Counted from the stretch's first letter, positions 8,682 through 22,206 are shown. The stretch is 64,000 nt of DNA from Sphingomonas morindae (GCF_023822065.1 NZ_CP084930.1:1566001-1630000), one strand, 5' to 3'. Numbers and translations: made by a program. The notes: a model not told the origin generated them from the letters alone.

Positions 8682-10181
8682 ATGTCCTCTGTTCTCTCCG
8701 CCTATCGTCGCCAGTGGTTCACCACCGGCGACGCCGCCCGCCGCGATGGTCTGGCCGGGCTTGTCGTCGCGCTCGCGCTCATCCCCGAGGCGATCGGCTT
8801 TTCCATCATCGCCGGCGTCGATCCCCGCGTCGGCCTCTACGCCTCCGTCGCCATCGCCATGACGAGCGCGCTGCTCGGCGGCCGGCCCGCCATGATCTCC
8901 GCCGCCACCGCCGCCGTGGCGGTGCTGGTCGGCCCGCTGGTGCGCGATCACGGCCTCTCCTACCTGTTCGCCGCCACGCTTCTGATGGGGCTGATCCAGA
9001 TCGCCGCGGGGCTGGCGCGGCTCGATCTGCTGATGCGGTTCGTCTCGCGCTCGGTCATCACCGGCTTCGTCAACGCGCTCGCCATTCTCATCCTGCTCGC
9101 GCAGCTGCCGCAGCTCGTGCATGTCGGCTGGCAGACCTATGCGCTGGTCGCGGCCGGGCTGGCGATCATCTACGGCCTGCCCCGTCTCACCCGGGCCGTG
9201 CCTTCGCCGCTGGTGGCGATCCTCGTGCTGAGCGCGATCAGCATCGGCCTGGGGCTTCCCGTCCGCACCGTCGGCGATATGGGCCGGCTCCCCGAGGGTC
9301 TGCCCAGCTTCGCCCTGCCGCAGCTGCCGCTGACGCTGGAGACGCTGCGCATCATCCTGCCCTATGCCGGCGCGATGGCGGCGGTGGGGCTGCTCGAATC
9401 CTTGCTGACCGCGCAGATCGTCGACGACATGACCGGCACCGACAGCGACAAGCGCCAGGAATGCATGGGCCAGGGCACCGCCAACATCGTCGCCGCGCTG
9501 TTCGGCGGCATGGGCGGCTGCGCGATGATCGGCCAGTCGGTGATCAACGTCACCTCGGGCGGGCGCAACCGCCTCTCCACCTTCGTCGCGGGCGGCTTTC
9601 TGCTTTTCCTGCTGGCGGTGCTGGGCCCATGGGTAGGCCGCGTGCCGATGCCCGCGCTGGTGGCGGTGATGATCATGGTCTCGATCGGCACTTTCAGCTG
9701 GACCTCGATCCCCAACCTCGTCCGCCATCCGCCAAGCTCGTCGGCGGTGATGCTGGTCACCGTCGTGGTGGTGGTGGCCACGCGCGATCTCTCGCTGGGC
9801 GTGCTGGCGGGGGTGCTGCTGTCCGGCCTGTTCTTCGCGGGCAAGGTGCAGCGGCTGGTGACGGTGGAGACGATGGCCGCCGCCGCGCCGGGCGAGGCGG
9901 CGCTGGTCCGGATCAGCGGCCAGATCTTCTTCGCCTCAGTCGACCGCGTGACGCGCGCCTTTCGCCACGAGATCGCGGCGGAGCGGATCGTCATCGATCT
10001 GACCGACGCGCATATCTGGGACATTTCCGGGGTCGGCGCGCTCGACGCGATCATCGCCCGACTGCGCCGCGCCGGCCGCTCGGTGGAGGTGATCGGCTAT
10101 AACCGCGCCAGCGCCGATCTGGTCGAGCGCTTCGCGCTGCACGACAAGACCGGGGTCGAGCTGGGCCTCGCGCCGCACTGA
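8682..10181 (+). CDS. SulP-family anion transporter with STAS domain
   Basis: Inner-membrane transporter of 499 residues. The first 390 residues form the SulP core: [36 protein letters not shown] is the family's N-terminal signature, and [21 protein letters not shown] is the second conserved block. Next comes [38 protein letters not shown]. Around ten hydrophobic helices are visible. The C-terminal 100 residues form a STAS domain ([34 protein letters not shown]). Family members move sulfate, bicarbonate or other anions; the substrate cannot be told from sequence. The start ATG at 8682 was chosen at the onset of the conserved N-terminus; the frame extends further upstream only into cobC read out of frame. 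The gene converges with the next one. Confidence 0.92.
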   Translation: MSSVLSAYRRQWFTTGDAARRDGLAGLVVALALIPEAIGFSIIAGVDPRVGLYASVAIAMTSALLGGRPAMISAATAAVAVLVGPLVRDHGLSYLFAATLLMGLIQIAAGLARLDLLMRFVSRSVITGFVNALAILILLAQLPQLVHVGWQTYALVAAGLAIIYGLPRLTRAVPSPLVAILVLSAISIGLGLPVRTVGDMGRLPEGLPSFALPQLPLTLETLRIILPYAGAMAAVGLLESLLTAQIVDDMTGTDSDKRQECMGQGTANIVAALFGGMGGCAMIGQSVINVTSGGRNRLSTFVAGGFLLFLLAVLGPWVGRVPMPALVAVMIMVSIGTFSWTSIPNLVRHPPSSSAVMLVTVVVVVATRDLSLGVLAGVLLSGLFFAGKVQRLVTVETMAAAAPGEAALVRISGQIFFASVDRVTRAFRHEIAAERIVIDLTDAHIWDISGVGALDAIIARLRRAGRSVEVIGYNRASADLVERFALHDKTGVELGLAPH

Positions 10182-10185
10182 GCCG

Positions 10186-11589
10186 CTAGACGCCCCGCAG
10201 CGTCACCGAGAGCGCCGCCGCCGCCGCCAGCGTCGCCAGCGCCGCGCGGCGGCGGCGGGGCGGCACGTCGCGGCAGGCGGCGGCGCACAGCGCGGCCAGC
10301 GCGGTCGCGGTGATCAGCCACAGATGGTAGCGCAGGTCCGACGCGATGCTGACGACCGCGAAGCTCGCCGTCTGCAGCACGGCCGACCAGGCGAGCGTCA
10401 GGCCCAGGCTTCGCGCGGGCTGGGCGGGGGTGGCGGCCAGCATCCAGAGGAGGCCGAGCGCGGCCACCAGCCACAGCCAGGGCGCGCCGAGCGGGGTCCG
10501 CGCGGCGATGGTGGCGATGTGCGCGATCACCGCCGCCGCCGCCCGCGCCGGCGTGCCGATCCGCGCCGGGCTCGGCTGGGAGCGGGCGGGGGCGGTGGCG
10601 AGCCGCTCGTCGGCAGGCCAGGCGATGCGCAGCGTGGCGTTGAGATGGCCGAGGCGATGCGCGGCATAGGCGAGCGGGTGGCGGACGACGAGCCCGAGCC
10701 AATCGGCGAAGATCGAGGGCGCCTCCTCGTCGCGATCGAAGATGAGCCGCGTGCCGATCGCGCCGCAGCGCCGCGCATCGCCGAAGGAATCCCAGAAAAA
10801 GGGCGTGTAGCAGCCGCGCGCCTCGGCCGCGCGCCACGCGGCCGGCGGCAGCTGCGGCAGGCTCGGCAGCCCCGCGCGATGGGCGATGCCGGCCATGTCG
10901 AACAGCGGCAGCGTGCCTTCCACCAGCGAGCGATCCGCGCCGAGCACGCGGTGGTTGATCGGCCCCGCCGCCGCGAGCGCGGCGAGCGTCGCCGCCGCGA
11001 GCAGCGCCAGCCGGGCGAGCGGATGGCGGAGACCGCCCCAGCACGCCAGGCCGAGCGCCAGCGGCACCATGCCGAACACGGCATTGGCGCGCAGCAGCAG
11101 CGCATAGCCGAGCAATAGCGCGACGATCAGCCCGACCCAGCGGGGCAGCGGGCGGCACGCCAGCCGGTAGCGCGCGACGAGCCCCGTCGCCATCACCGCC
11201 GCGCCGATCAGTTGGCCGTCCTTGAGCACGGCGAACATCCAGCCGAGCAGCGGCGGCACCAGCCCGACCAGCGCCGTCGCCGCCGCCAACCGCGGCCGCC
11301 CGGCCTCGCGCAGCCCGAGCGCGAACAGGCCGAGCCCGCTCCAGAACAGGCCGAATTGCAGCGCCAGCAGCGGCCCGGTGCCGTCCAGCCCGAGCGCGCG
11401 CAGCCCCTGCCACAGCCGCACCAGGATCGGCGGATGCCAATCATCCACCTGGCCCGACACCGCCTGCGCATATTGCACCACCGTGTCGTAGGTGGCGACG
11501 CCGGGCCACAGAAGCGCGAGCAGGCCGAGCCCCAGCGCGGGCGCGAGCAGCGGCGCCAGCCGGCCGGCGCGGGGGGTAAAATCAACCAT
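10186..11589 (-). CDS. multi-pass membrane protein, probable GT-C-type glycosyltransferase
   Basis: Protein of 467 residues with roughly ten hydrophobic helices. After the first helix comes a loop YDTVVQYAQAVSGQVDDWHPPILVRLWQGL. An acidic residue in the first periplasmic loop followed by a WHPP-type motif is common in GT-C-fold glycosyltransferases that use polyprenyl-linked sugars. A later soluble segment (DRSLVEGTLPLFDMAGIA...FFWDSFGDARRCGAIGTRLIF) would be periplasmic. I do not recognise a specific subfamily. It stands alone: converging with sulP (4 bases between stops) and diverging from the oxoprolinase operon. Possible roles are lipid or cell-surface glycosylation, which is inference only. 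Confidence 0.65.
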   Translation of the reverse strand: MVDFTPRAGRLAPLLAPALGLGLLALLWPGVATYDTVVQYAQAVSGQVDDWHPPILVRLWQGLRALGLDGTGPLLALQFGLFWSGLGLFALGLREAGRPRLAAATALVGLVPPLLGWMFAVLKDGQLIGAAVMATGLVARYRLACRPLPRWVGLIVALLLGYALLLRANAVFGMVPLALGLACWGGLRHPLARLALLAAATLAALAAAGPINHRVLGADRSLVEGTLPLFDMAGIAHRAGLPSLPQLPPAAWRAAEARGCYTPFFWDSFGDARRCGAIGTRLIFDRDEEAPSIFADWLGLVVRHPLAYAAHRLGHLNATLRIAWPADERLATAPARSQPSPARIGTPARAAAAVIAHIATIAARTPLGAPWLWLVAALGLLWMLAATPAQPARSLGLTLAWSAVLQTASFAVVSIASDLRYHLWLITATALAALCAAACRDVPPRRRRAALATLAAAAALSVTLRGV

Positions 11590-11646
11590 GGTGCCGCTGT
11601 ATCGCCCGGCGGGCGGGCGAGGGAGGTTTTTTGCGCCCGGCGGGGA

Positions 11647-11674
11647 GTGACGCGCGGCCCCGGCCCTTTATACG
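11647..11674 (+). promoter_or_regulatory. candidate promoter of the oxoprolinase operon
   Basis: GTGACG (11647-11652) and TATACG (11669-11674) are separated by 16 bases and resemble -35 and -10 boxes. Transcription would start close to the ATG at 11681, giving an mRNA with almost no leader. An in-frame TGA at 11648 rules out an upstream start codon. Confidence 0.4.
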
Positions 11675-11680
11675 GGAGGG

Positions 11681-15207
<3,527 letters not shown>

Positions 15208-15208
<1 letters not shown>

Positions 15209-15852
15209 TGCTGGTGCTGGCCGGCATCCTCGTGATCGTCGCCGGCTTCATGCTGCGCGTGCAGCCGATGCTGGCGGTGGTGGCGGCGGCGCTCGTCACC
15301 GGGCTCGCGGCGGGGCTGGCGCCGCCCGCGATCCTCGCCGCCTTCGGCCATGGCTTCAACGAGGCGCGCTATGTGACGCTGGTCTACATAGTGCTGCCGG
15401 TGATCGGCCTGCTCGAGCGCGAGGGGCTGCAGGCGCGCGCCCGGGCGCTGATCGCCCGCTGGCGCGGCGCGGGCGCCGGGCGGCTGCTGTTCCTCTACAT
15501 GATCTTCCGCCAGCTGAGCGCGGCGCTCGGCCTCACCTCGATCGCCGGCCCCGCGCAGACGGTGCGGCCGCTGCTCGCGCCCATGGCCCAGGCCGCCGCC
15601 GAGCGCGAGGGCGCCCCGCCGGCGGACGAGGGCGTCGCCGCGCTCGCCGCCGCCACCGATTCGATCGGCCTCTTCTTCGGCGAGGATATTTTCCTCGCAA
15701 TCGGCTCCATCCTGCTGATGAAGGGGGTGTTGGCCGGCTATGGCGTGGCGCTGGAGCCCTTCCAGCTCTCGATATGGGCGATCCCCGTGGCGGTGGCGGC
15801 GCTGCTGATCCATGGCGTGCGGCTGATGCGGCTGCGGCGGCGCTGGCGGTGA
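15208..15852 (+). CDS. DUF969 family membrane protein
   Basis: Integral membrane protein of 214 residues recognisable as DUF969. It contains a hydrophobic N-terminus, FGHGFNEARYVTLVYIVLPVIGLLEREGLQARA, and LYMIFRQLSAALGLTSIAGPAQTVRPLLAPMA, followed by ATDSIGLFFGEDIFLAIGSILLM. DUF969 and DUF979 genes usually occur side by side, commonly next to pyroglutamyl-peptidase or oxoprolinase genes. This has led to the suggestion that they form a two-component 5-oxoproline (pyroglutamate) transporter. Here the start ATG overlaps the oxoprolinase stop by one base and the stop overlaps the DUF979 start (GTGA), which supports a shared complex. The transport role is unproven. Confidence 0.88.
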
Positions 15853-16766
15853 TCGGGCTCGGCGCTGTCTATGCCGTGGCGGGGCTCGTCTTCTTGGGCT
15901 TCGCGCTGCTCGCGCTGCGCGCGCGCAATCCGTGGCACGCCGGCTTCTACGCGCTGATCGCCACCAGCTTCCTGGCGGGCGACCTTCTGGGGGACAGCGC
16001 GAACGGCGCGCTCGCGCTCGCGCTGGCGGCGATCGCGGGCACCGGCCGGCTGCGCGCGCCGGCCGCCGGCGCCCCCGCTGGCGACCGCGACGCGGCGCGC
16101 GGCGATGGCCTGTTCGCGATCGCGCTCGTCATTCCCGTCACCGCGCTGCTCGGCACCTTCGTCTTCAAGGCCTGGCCCGGGCTGGTGGCGCCGGGGCAGG
16201 CGACGCTGGTGGCGCTGACGCTCGGCATGCTGATGGCGCTCGCGCTCTGCTACGCGATGCTGCGGCCCGGCCCGCTCGCGCCCTTCGTCGAAGGCGCGCG
16301 GCTGATGGACATGGTGGGCTGGGCGGCGCTGCTGCCGCAGATGCTCGCCAGCCTCGGCGCGGTGTTCGCCGTCGCCCATGTCGGCGCGGTGGTGGGCGGG
16401 CTGGTCGGCGCCGCCATTCCGGCGGGCAGCCTGATCGCGGCGGTGCTCGCCTATGCGCTCGGCATGGTGCTGTTCACACTGGTGATGGGCAATGCCTTCG
16501 CGGCCTTTCCGGTGATGATCGGCGCGGTCGGCATGCCGGTGCTGATCCGCGATCATCATGGCGATCCGGCGGTGATCGCCGCGCTCGGCATGCTGGCCGG
16601 CTTCTGCGGCACGCTGCTCACCCCGATGGCGGCCAATTTCAACCTGGTGCCGGCGGCCTTGCTGGGGCTGCGCGATCGCTACGCGGTGATCCGCGCGCAG
16701 GCGCCCACCGCGCTGCCGCTGCTCGGCGTGATCATCCTTCTCCTCTGGTGGTGTGGCTTTCGATGA
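15849..16766 (+). CDS. DUF979 family membrane protein
   Basis: Integral membrane protein of 305 residues, partner of DUF969. About nine hydrophobic helices are visible. Conserved-looking blocks are IPVTALLGTFVFKAWP, ARLMDMVGWAALLPQMLASLGAVFAVAHVGAVVG, MVLFTLVMGNAFAAFPVMIGAVGMPVLI and a C-terminal LAGFCGTLLTPMAANFNLVPAALL. The architecture resembles half of a permease. The GTG start at 15849 shares GTGA with the DUF969 stop, and its own stop overlaps the next start (ATGA). Context with a 5-oxoprolinase suggests uptake of 5-oxoproline or related compounds; this is inferred. Confidence 0.88.
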   Translation: MIGLGAVYAVAGLVFLGFALLALRARNPWHAGFYALIATSFLAGDLLGDSANGALALALAAIAGTGRLRAPAAGAPAGDRDAARGDGLFAIALVIPVTALLGTFVFKAWPGLVAPGQATLVALTLGMLMALALCYAMLRPGPLAPFVEGARLMDMVGWAALLPQMLASLGAVFAVAHVGAVVGGLVGAAIPAGSLIAAVLAYALGMVLFTLVMGNAFAAFPVMIGAVGMPVLIRDHHGDPAVIAALGMLAGFCGTLLTPMAANFNLVPAALLGLRDRYAVIRAQAPTALPLLGVIILLLWWCGFR

Positions 16767-17743
16767 TGCTGGACGAACAGACGGCACGCCGCTTCGCGGC
16801 GCTCACCCTCGGCCATCTCGGCCGCGAATATCCCAATCTGCTGATGCATGTGTGGACCGGGCCGGACGATGGCGGCGCGCCCGCCGCGCTCCACCCGATC
16901 TTCTTCGGCAGCTTCGATTGGCACAGCTGCGTCCATGGCTGGTGGCAGGTGCTGCGGCTGGCGCGGCTCTTCCCCGCCATGCCCGAGGCCGCGGCGATCG
17001 CGGCGCGCGCCGACGCGCTGTTCGTGCCCGATCGCGTCGCCGGCGAGTGCGCCTATTTCGATCGCCCCGGCACCGCCGGCTGGGAACGCCCCTATGGCTG
17101 GGCCTGGCTGCTCGCGCTCCATGCCGAGGCGGAGCGGCATGCGCACGGCTGGGGCGCGGCGCTGGCGCCGCTCGCCGAGAGGCTGGCGGCGCGGCTGAGC
17201 GCCTATTTCGAGAAACTGAGCTATCCGATCCGCGTCGGCACCCATTTCAACACCGCCTTCGCCTGCCTGCTCGCGCGGGACTGGGCCGAGACGCGCGATC
17301 CGGCGCTGGCGGCGCGGATCGGCGCGCGCGCGCTGCACTGGTTCGGCGGCGATCGCGATTGCCAGGCCTGGGAGCCCGGCGGCGACGATTTCCTCTCCTC
17401 CGCGCTGATCGAGGCGCTGCTGATGGCGCGGATCCTGCCGGCGCCCGCCTTTGCCGACTGGTTCGCCGCCTTCCTGCCGCGCTGCGCCGAGGGGCTGCCC
17501 GCCACGCTCTTCACCCCAGCCGAGGTATCGGACCGCAGCGACGGCAAGATCGCGCATCTCGACGGGCTCAATCTCAGCCGCGCCTGGTGCTGGCGCGGGC
17601 TGGCGGCGGCCTTGCCCGCGCTCGCCCCCGTGGGCGAGCCGGCGGCGGCGCGCCATCTCGAGGCCGCGCTGCCGCATCTCGCCGACGATTATATGGGCGA
17701 GCATTGGCTCGCCACCTATGCCCTACTGGCCCTGACCGGCTGA
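16763..17743 (+). CDS. DUF2891 family protein
   Basis: Soluble-looking protein of 326 residues recognised as DUF2891. No signal peptide or membrane helix is evident. Visible features include HPIFFGSFDWHSCVHGWWQVLRLARLFP (His-rich, with the FDWHSCVHG core), ERPYGWAWLLALHAEAERHA, and YPIRVGTHFNTAFACLLARDWAE. Further on are EPGGDDFLSSALIEALLMAR and DGLNLSRAWCWRGLAAALP. The pattern of helices with aromatic and His residues lining a pocket is like alpha/alpha-barrel enzymes, which is only an impression. Function is unknown. It is the last gene of the oxoprolinase operon, overlapping DUF979 by four bases, and its last 21 bases overlap the end of the convergent peptidase gene. Confidence 0.85.
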   Translation: MMLDEQTARRFAALTLGHLGREYPNLLMHVWTGPDDGGAPAALHPIFFGSFDWHSCVHGWWQVLRLARLFPAMPEAAAIAARADALFVPDRVAGECAYFDRPGTAGWERPYGWAWLLALHAEAERHAHGWGAALAPLAERLAARLSAYFEKLSYPIRVGTHFNTAFACLLARDWAETRDPALAARIGARALHWFGGDRDCQAWEPGGDDFLSSALIEALLMARILPAPAFADWFAAFLPRCAEGLPATLFTPAEVSDRSDGKIAHLDGLNLSRAWCWRGLAAALPALAPVGEPAAARHLEAALPHLADDYMGEHWLATYALLALTG

Positions 17744-19801
17744 GCCCAGCGCATCGAGCATAAAGGCGAAGGCCTCGGCGCGCTCGGTGATCGATTCATA
17801 GCGGCCCGATTTGCCGCCATGGCCCGCGCCCATATTGATCTTGAGCAGCAGCGGCGCCTGGCCCGTGGCGGTGTCGCGCAGCCGCGCCACCCATTTGGCC
17901 GGCTCCCAATAGGTGACGCGCGGATCGTTGAGCCCGCCCGTCACCAGCATCGGCGGATAGGCCTGGGCGCGGACATTGTCATAGGGGCTGTAGCTGGCGA
18001 TCAGATCGAAGGCCTTGGCGTCCTCGATCGGATTGCCCCATTCGGGCCATTCCGCCGGGGTGAGCGGCAGGCTCTCATCCTGCATCGTGTTGAGCACATC
18101 GACAAAGGGCACATCGGCGACGACCGCGCCCCACAGATCGGGATCGGTGTTGGCGACGACGCCCATCAGCTCGCCCCCGGCCGAGCCGCCCTGGATGGCG
18201 ATCCGCCCCGGCGCGGCGAAGCCCGCCTCGATCAGGCCCTTGGCGACATCGACGAAATCGGTGAAGCTGTTCCAGCGCTGCTCGGCCTTGCCATCCAGAT
18301 ACCAGCCATAGCCGAGATCGTCGCCGCCCCGGATATGCGCGATGGCGCAGGCCCAGCCGCGATCGAGCAGGCTCAGCCGATCGGACGAGAAGCCAGGCGG
18401 AATGGCGAAGCCATAGGCGCCATAGCCGTAGAGATAGAGCGGCCCGCTGCCATCGCGCGGAAAGCCCTTGGGATAGACGATCGACACCGGCACGCGCGCG
18501 CCATCGCGCGCGGGGATCATCAGCCGCTCGGTCGCATAGCGCCCGGCATCATAGCCCGAGGGAACGGCGCGCACCTTGCGCACCGCCAGCGCACGCGCTT
18601 CGGGATCATAGTCGAACACCGTGTCGGGCGTGACCATGGAGGCATAGCCGATGCGGTAATCGGCGCTGTCATATTCCGGATTGGTGCCGAGCGCGGCGGT
18701 GTAGCTCGCTTCGGGAAAGGCGATGCGGTGCTCCGCGCCATCATAGCCGCGCAGGCGGATCTGATCGAGCCCGTCGACCCGCTCCTCGATCACCAGATGG
18801 CGCGCGAAGCTGGTGAGGCCGCGCAGATAGACCTGGTCCGAGCCGGGGATCAGCTCCGCCCACTCGTCCGGCGTGGCGGGATCGGCCACCGCGACGCGGA
18901 AATTCACATGGGTATCGTTGGTGAGGATCCACAGCCGGCCATGAGCCGAATCGAGGCTGTACTGGCGCTTGGCCCGGCGCGGCGCGACCAGCAGCGGCGG
19001 CGCGCCGGGATCGGCCAGCGGCACCAGCCGCACCTCGCTCGTTTCATGATCGTGCGTGGTGACGATCAGCCATTGCCGGTCCTGGCTGCGCGCCAGCCCG
19101 ACATTGAAGCCGATATCCTGCGTCTCCTCATAGAGGGTGACGGCCGCCTCCGCCGGCGCGCCGAGCCGGTGCAGCCGCGCGCGATAGGTGCGCCACTGAT
19201 CGTTCACCTCGGTAAAGGCGAGCGCCGCCGCGCCCGCCGCCCAGACGACCGGGCCGTTGACCCGCTCGCTCACCGTCTCGATATCCGCGCCGGTGGCGAG
19301 ATCGCGGATGCGCAGCGTGAAGCGCTCCGCGCCGCTGCGGTCCGACGACCAGGCGAGCAGCCGGCCATCGGGGCTGGCGGCGATCGCGCCGAGCCGGAAA
19401 TAGTCGGCACCTTCGGCCTCGATCGCCTCGTCCAGCATCACCTGGGTATCGCCGCCCGCGCGCGGGGCGCGGCACCAGCGCCGATATTGCGCGCCGGGGA
19501 CGAAGCTCCACCAATAGACCCAATCGCCATCGGCGCGCGGGACCGAGCTGTCATCCTCCTGGATGCGGCCCTTCATCTCCTCGAACAGCGTCTCGACCAA
19601 TGGCTGGAGCGGCGCCATGGCGGTTTCGAAATAGCCGTTCTCGGCCTCGAGATAGGCCAGGATCTCGGGATCCGACACGGTCGGGTAGCCGGGATCCTTG
19701 AGCCAGGCATAGGGATCGGTGACCTGGCGCCCGTGGCGCGCATAGGCATGCGGGCGGATGGCGGCGCGGGGCGGGGCGGGCAGCGCGGAGGGATCGATCA
19801 T
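17723..19801 (-). CDS. ptrB: S9A prolyl oligopeptidase family, oligopeptidase B-like
   Basis: Serine oligopeptidase of 692 residues from the chosen start, the normal size for oligopeptidase B. The N-terminal beta-propeller opens with the family hallmark DPYAWLKD and has YYxxxE-like spacing later. The C-terminal alpha/beta-hydrolase domain contains PLYLYGYGAYG, the Ser nucleophile in IQGGSAGGELMG, an Asp in GGLNDPRVTYWEPAKW and a His in GAGHGGKSGR. The start at 19801 is preferred because GAGGGG precedes it by 4 bases and the family begins here. The frame stays open upstream to 19978, with a Met at 19942 that would add 47 Arg/Lys/Ala-rich residues (EALRANLRRRKAQARAQ). That extension may be a separate small gene or a fusion. 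The gene converges on the oxoprolinase operon. Confidence 0.9.
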   Translation of the reverse strand: MIDPSALPAPPRAAIRPHAYARHGRQVTDPYAWLKDPGYPTVSDPEILAYLEAENGYFETAMAPLQPLVETLFEEMKGRIQEDDSSVPRADGDWVYWWSFVPGAQYRRWCRAPRAGGDTQVMLDEAIEAEGADYFRLGAIAASPDGRLLAWSSDRSGAERFTLRIRDLATGADIETVSERVNGPVVWAAGAAALAFTEVNDQWRTYRARLHRLGAPAEAAVTLYEETQDIGFNVGLARSQDRQWLIVTTHDHETSEVRLVPLADPGAPPLLVAPRRAKRQYSLDSAHGRLWILTNDTHVNFRVAVADPATPDEWAELIPGSDQVYLRGLTSFARHLVIEERVDGLDQIRLRGYDGAEHRIAFPEASYTAALGTNPEYDSADYRIGYASMVTPDTVFDYDPEARALAVRKVRAVPSGYDAGRYATERLMIPARDGARVPVSIVYPKGFPRDGSGPLYLYGYGAYGFAIPPGFSSDRLSLLDRGWACAIAHIRGGDDLGYGWYLDGKAEQRWNSFTDFVDVAKGLIEAGFAAPGRIAIQGGSAGGELMGVVANTDPDLWGAVVADVPFVDVLNTMQDESLPLTPAEWPEWGNPIEDAKAFDLIASYSPYDNVRAQAYPPMLVTGGLNDPRVTYWEPAKWVARLRDTATGQAPLLLKINMGAGHGGKSGRYESITERAEAFAFMLDALGSAGQGQ

Positions 19802-20051
19802 CGCGCCCCTCGTGCCGGGCGCGACGGCGGGCGGCAAGCCGGCCTCGTCCTCGGCCTGGGCGCGGGCCTGGGCCTTGCGGCGGCGAAGATTGGCGCGGAG
19901 CGCCTCGGCCAGCCGCGCGGCGCGCTTGCTCTGCTCGTCCATGGCCGGCGCGGTGGCCGATCGCGCACGCCGACGCAAGCGGCTTGACGGATGCCGCGCG
20001 CTTCTCCATAGGGCCGGCCTTGCCCGCCGGACCTTGGTCCATGCTGGCCGT

Positions 20052-20126
<75 letters not shown>

Positions 20127-20749
20127 TTTTAACAGCGTCCCTGTCCCTTCGGGGTGAAGGCGGTGCGCCGCCGGACCGGCCGCGCCGCGCGGTACGAGGG
20201 AGCGCCCCGTGCGGTGGCGCGACCGACCCCGAGCCGGCCGCCGCGCACCGCCGGCCGGCGGCGGCGAGAAGCCCTACGCAGCGAATCGCGGGAATGGCGA
20301 ATGACCTGGCCGCACCCCCATGCCCGGCGTGCCGTTCGCGACCGTGCGGCCGGACGCGCAAGATGTCGCACAATCTAGGCTGCCAAAACTAATCCATGTT
20401 GGAGTCATGGTTAGATCGGAGCGGCGTATTTCCAGGACATCTGGTCGCACGGCAAGTCGCCCCCGCCTGCCACCGGGCTGCGAGTCGCCGATATCGGCCA
20501 CTTCGTATACAGGATGACTCTGAGCGGCAGAACTTCCGAGGGCGCAGGAAGAATCCGACATAACGGGGAATCTTACGGATGGTGCCAATCACTTGGCGGT
20601 ATATCGTCGAGGTGTCCGAATCCATCCAGAATGTCGGAGAGTGCATTAAAGTTCAAGTATTCACCACTATTGCGATGAAGGATTTAGACGGGTAACAGCT
20701 TGGCTCGCGACCAATTGGGTCATCCGCGGCTAGACGGAGCCATCGTCCT
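20127..20749 (+). other. gene-poor stretch after the tRNA, AT-richer in its second half
   Basis: 623 bases with no convincing gene on either strand. The first 250 are GC-rich. From about 20385 to 20750 the GC content falls to near 50%, clearly below the flanks, and short open frames here (for example 85 and 104 codons on the minus strand) show no recognisable domain or codon bias. Position directly 3' of a tRNA plus the composition change would fit the edge of acquired DNA. I did not find a repeat of the tRNA 3' end downstream, and no integrase gene is present. Confidence 0.5.
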
Positions 20750-21970
20750 GTGTGGATACATGAATCGTTGCGACAGGCGCTCGACAAGACTCGAGGCGTC
20801 GGCCCGGGCTTCAATCTTGTCCGTCATGCGCTCGCGCTTGCGATTTTGATTTTTCACGCATTTCTGGCGACGCGCCTGCACCCGGCGCTGCCCTCGGGCG
20901 CGCCCGGCCCGGCGGTGATGAACGCCCCCCAGCTCGATCATGCCTCCCGCGCCATGGATCTCTTCCGGCCGGTTCTGTTCTCGCTCGTGGGGGCCTTCTT
21001 CGCGCTCAGCGGCTTTCTGGTGACGGGCAGCGCGATCCGGACCCAGAGCGTGGTCACCTTCTTCACCAACCGCGCGCTCAGGATTCTGCCCGCTCTGTCC
21101 GTGGAGGTGACGCTTTCGGCGCTGATCCTCGGGCCGGCGCTGACGAGCTTCGCCCTCGGCCACTATTTCTCCGATCCGCTCTTTGCCCGCTATTTCTGGA
21201 ATATCGTCGGGCATGTGCAATTCGCCCTGCCCGGGGTGTTCGGCGACAATCCCTGGCCGGTGACGGTGAACCTCAACCTGTGGACGCTGCCGGCGGAGCT
21301 ATACAGCTATTTATTCATGCTCCTGATCCTCGCCTCGGGCCTGATCCGGAGCCCGCACTGGACCCGCATCGTCGTGACGATCGTGGCTTTCGTCGCGCTC
21401 GTCGCGGCCTTCGCCTATCCCGCGCTGCTTCCTGTGAAAGCGAATAATACGCATTTCACGGAATGGTACATCGTCTTCATGTTCATTCTGGGCTCTGCCT
21501 TCTTCCTGTACGGACAGCATGTGCCGCTCCATGCGGGTATCTTCGTCGCGTCGGCGCTGGCGTTCTACGCCATGGTGTATTTCGACCTGCTCCTGCCGCT
21601 AGCGGGCATTCCGCTGACCTATTGCGTCCTGTATGTGGGCATGCAGCGGTTCGCCTGGTTCGACAGGATCGTGCGCGTGGATCTGTCCTACGGCACCTAT
21701 CTCTATGGCTTTCCGATCACGCAAACGGTGACCTGGCTGCTGCTGCACCATGTACCCGCGCTGCATTCCCCGGCGCGGCTTTTCGCCGCCACCGTGCTGA
21801 TCACGCTGGTGGCGACCTGCGCCTTCGCCGCGCTTTCCTGGCATTGGATCGAGAAGCCCGCGCTGGCGCTGCGGCGCTTCCTGCCGCCCGCGAAAAAGGC
21901 GGCCAGGCTGCCGCCGGAGGCGCCGATCGCGGCCGCCCGCGCCACCGCGGCGGATGCGGTGCACGGCTGA
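20750..21970 (+). CDS. acyltransferase 3 family membrane protein (OafA-like)
   Basis: Multi-pass membrane acyltransferase of 406 residues. The family pattern is visible: an N-terminal helix with LILIFHAF (His of the usual R...HxxV motif region), SLVGAFFALSGFLVTGSAIR, then FFTNRALRILPAL, a conserved Arg-rich loop. Near the C-terminus are DLSYGTYLYGFPITQTV and LSWHWIEKPALALRR, the typical end of these proteins. Such enzymes O-acylate lipopolysaccharide, exopolysaccharide or other surface glycans; the acceptor is unknown. The start is uncertain: GTG 20750 is the earliest start in frame and no clear ribosome-binding site was seen. The gene stands alone after an AT-richer stretch and may have been acquired with it. 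Confidence 0.85.
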   Translation: MWIHESLRQALDKTRGVGPGFNLVRHALALAILIFHAFLATRLHPALPSGAPGPAVMNAPQLDHASRAMDLFRPVLFSLVGAFFALSGFLVTGSAIRTQSVVTFFTNRALRILPALSVEVTLSALILGPALTSFALGHYFSDPLFARYFWNIVGHVQFALPGVFGDNPWPVTVNLNLWTLPAELYSYLFMLLILASGLIRSPHWTRIVVTIVAFVALVAAFAYPALLPVKANNTHFTEWYIVFMFILGSAFFLYGQHVPLHAGIFVASALAFYAMVYFDLLLPLAGIPLTYCVLYVGMQRFAWFDRIVRVDLSYGTYLYGFPITQTVTWLLLHHVPALHSPARLFAATVLITLVATCAFAALSWHWIEKPALALRRFLPPAKKAARLPPEAPIAAARATAADAVHG

Positions 21971-21989
21971 GCGCCGCTCCACAGGATCC

Positions 21990-22012
21990 GCGCCGCCGCT
22001 CTCCGGCGGCGC
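21990..22012 (+). terminator. GC hairpin after the acyltransferase gene
   Basis: GCGCCGCC (21990-21997) and GGCGGCGC (22005-22012) form a perfect 8-bp stem with a 7-base loop, 20 bases after the acyltransferase stop. No T-run follows, so it may only slow the polymerase or stabilise the 3' end. Confidence 0.35.
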
Positions 22013-22206
22013 TCGGCGCGCGCGCGGGCGGCGTGGCGGGCAGACCCTTGTCCCAATAGCGCCGCCTCGGGCCGACGGGCCGGCGCGCGGCGTGGCTCGC
22101 CCGCAAGGCCATCCCGGTCGACGCGCGCGTTCGGGCGCGGCGGCCAGGCGCGCCCGGCGCTTCGGAGCGACCGGAGGCGCGCCGTCCACCTTGAGCCCTT
22201 GACCGG

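Noticed and set aside
20274..20646. Short minus-strand frames (85 and 104 codons) after the tRNA
   Set aside because: No domain, poor codon bias for this genome, no ribosome-binding site, and they overlap each other in different frames.
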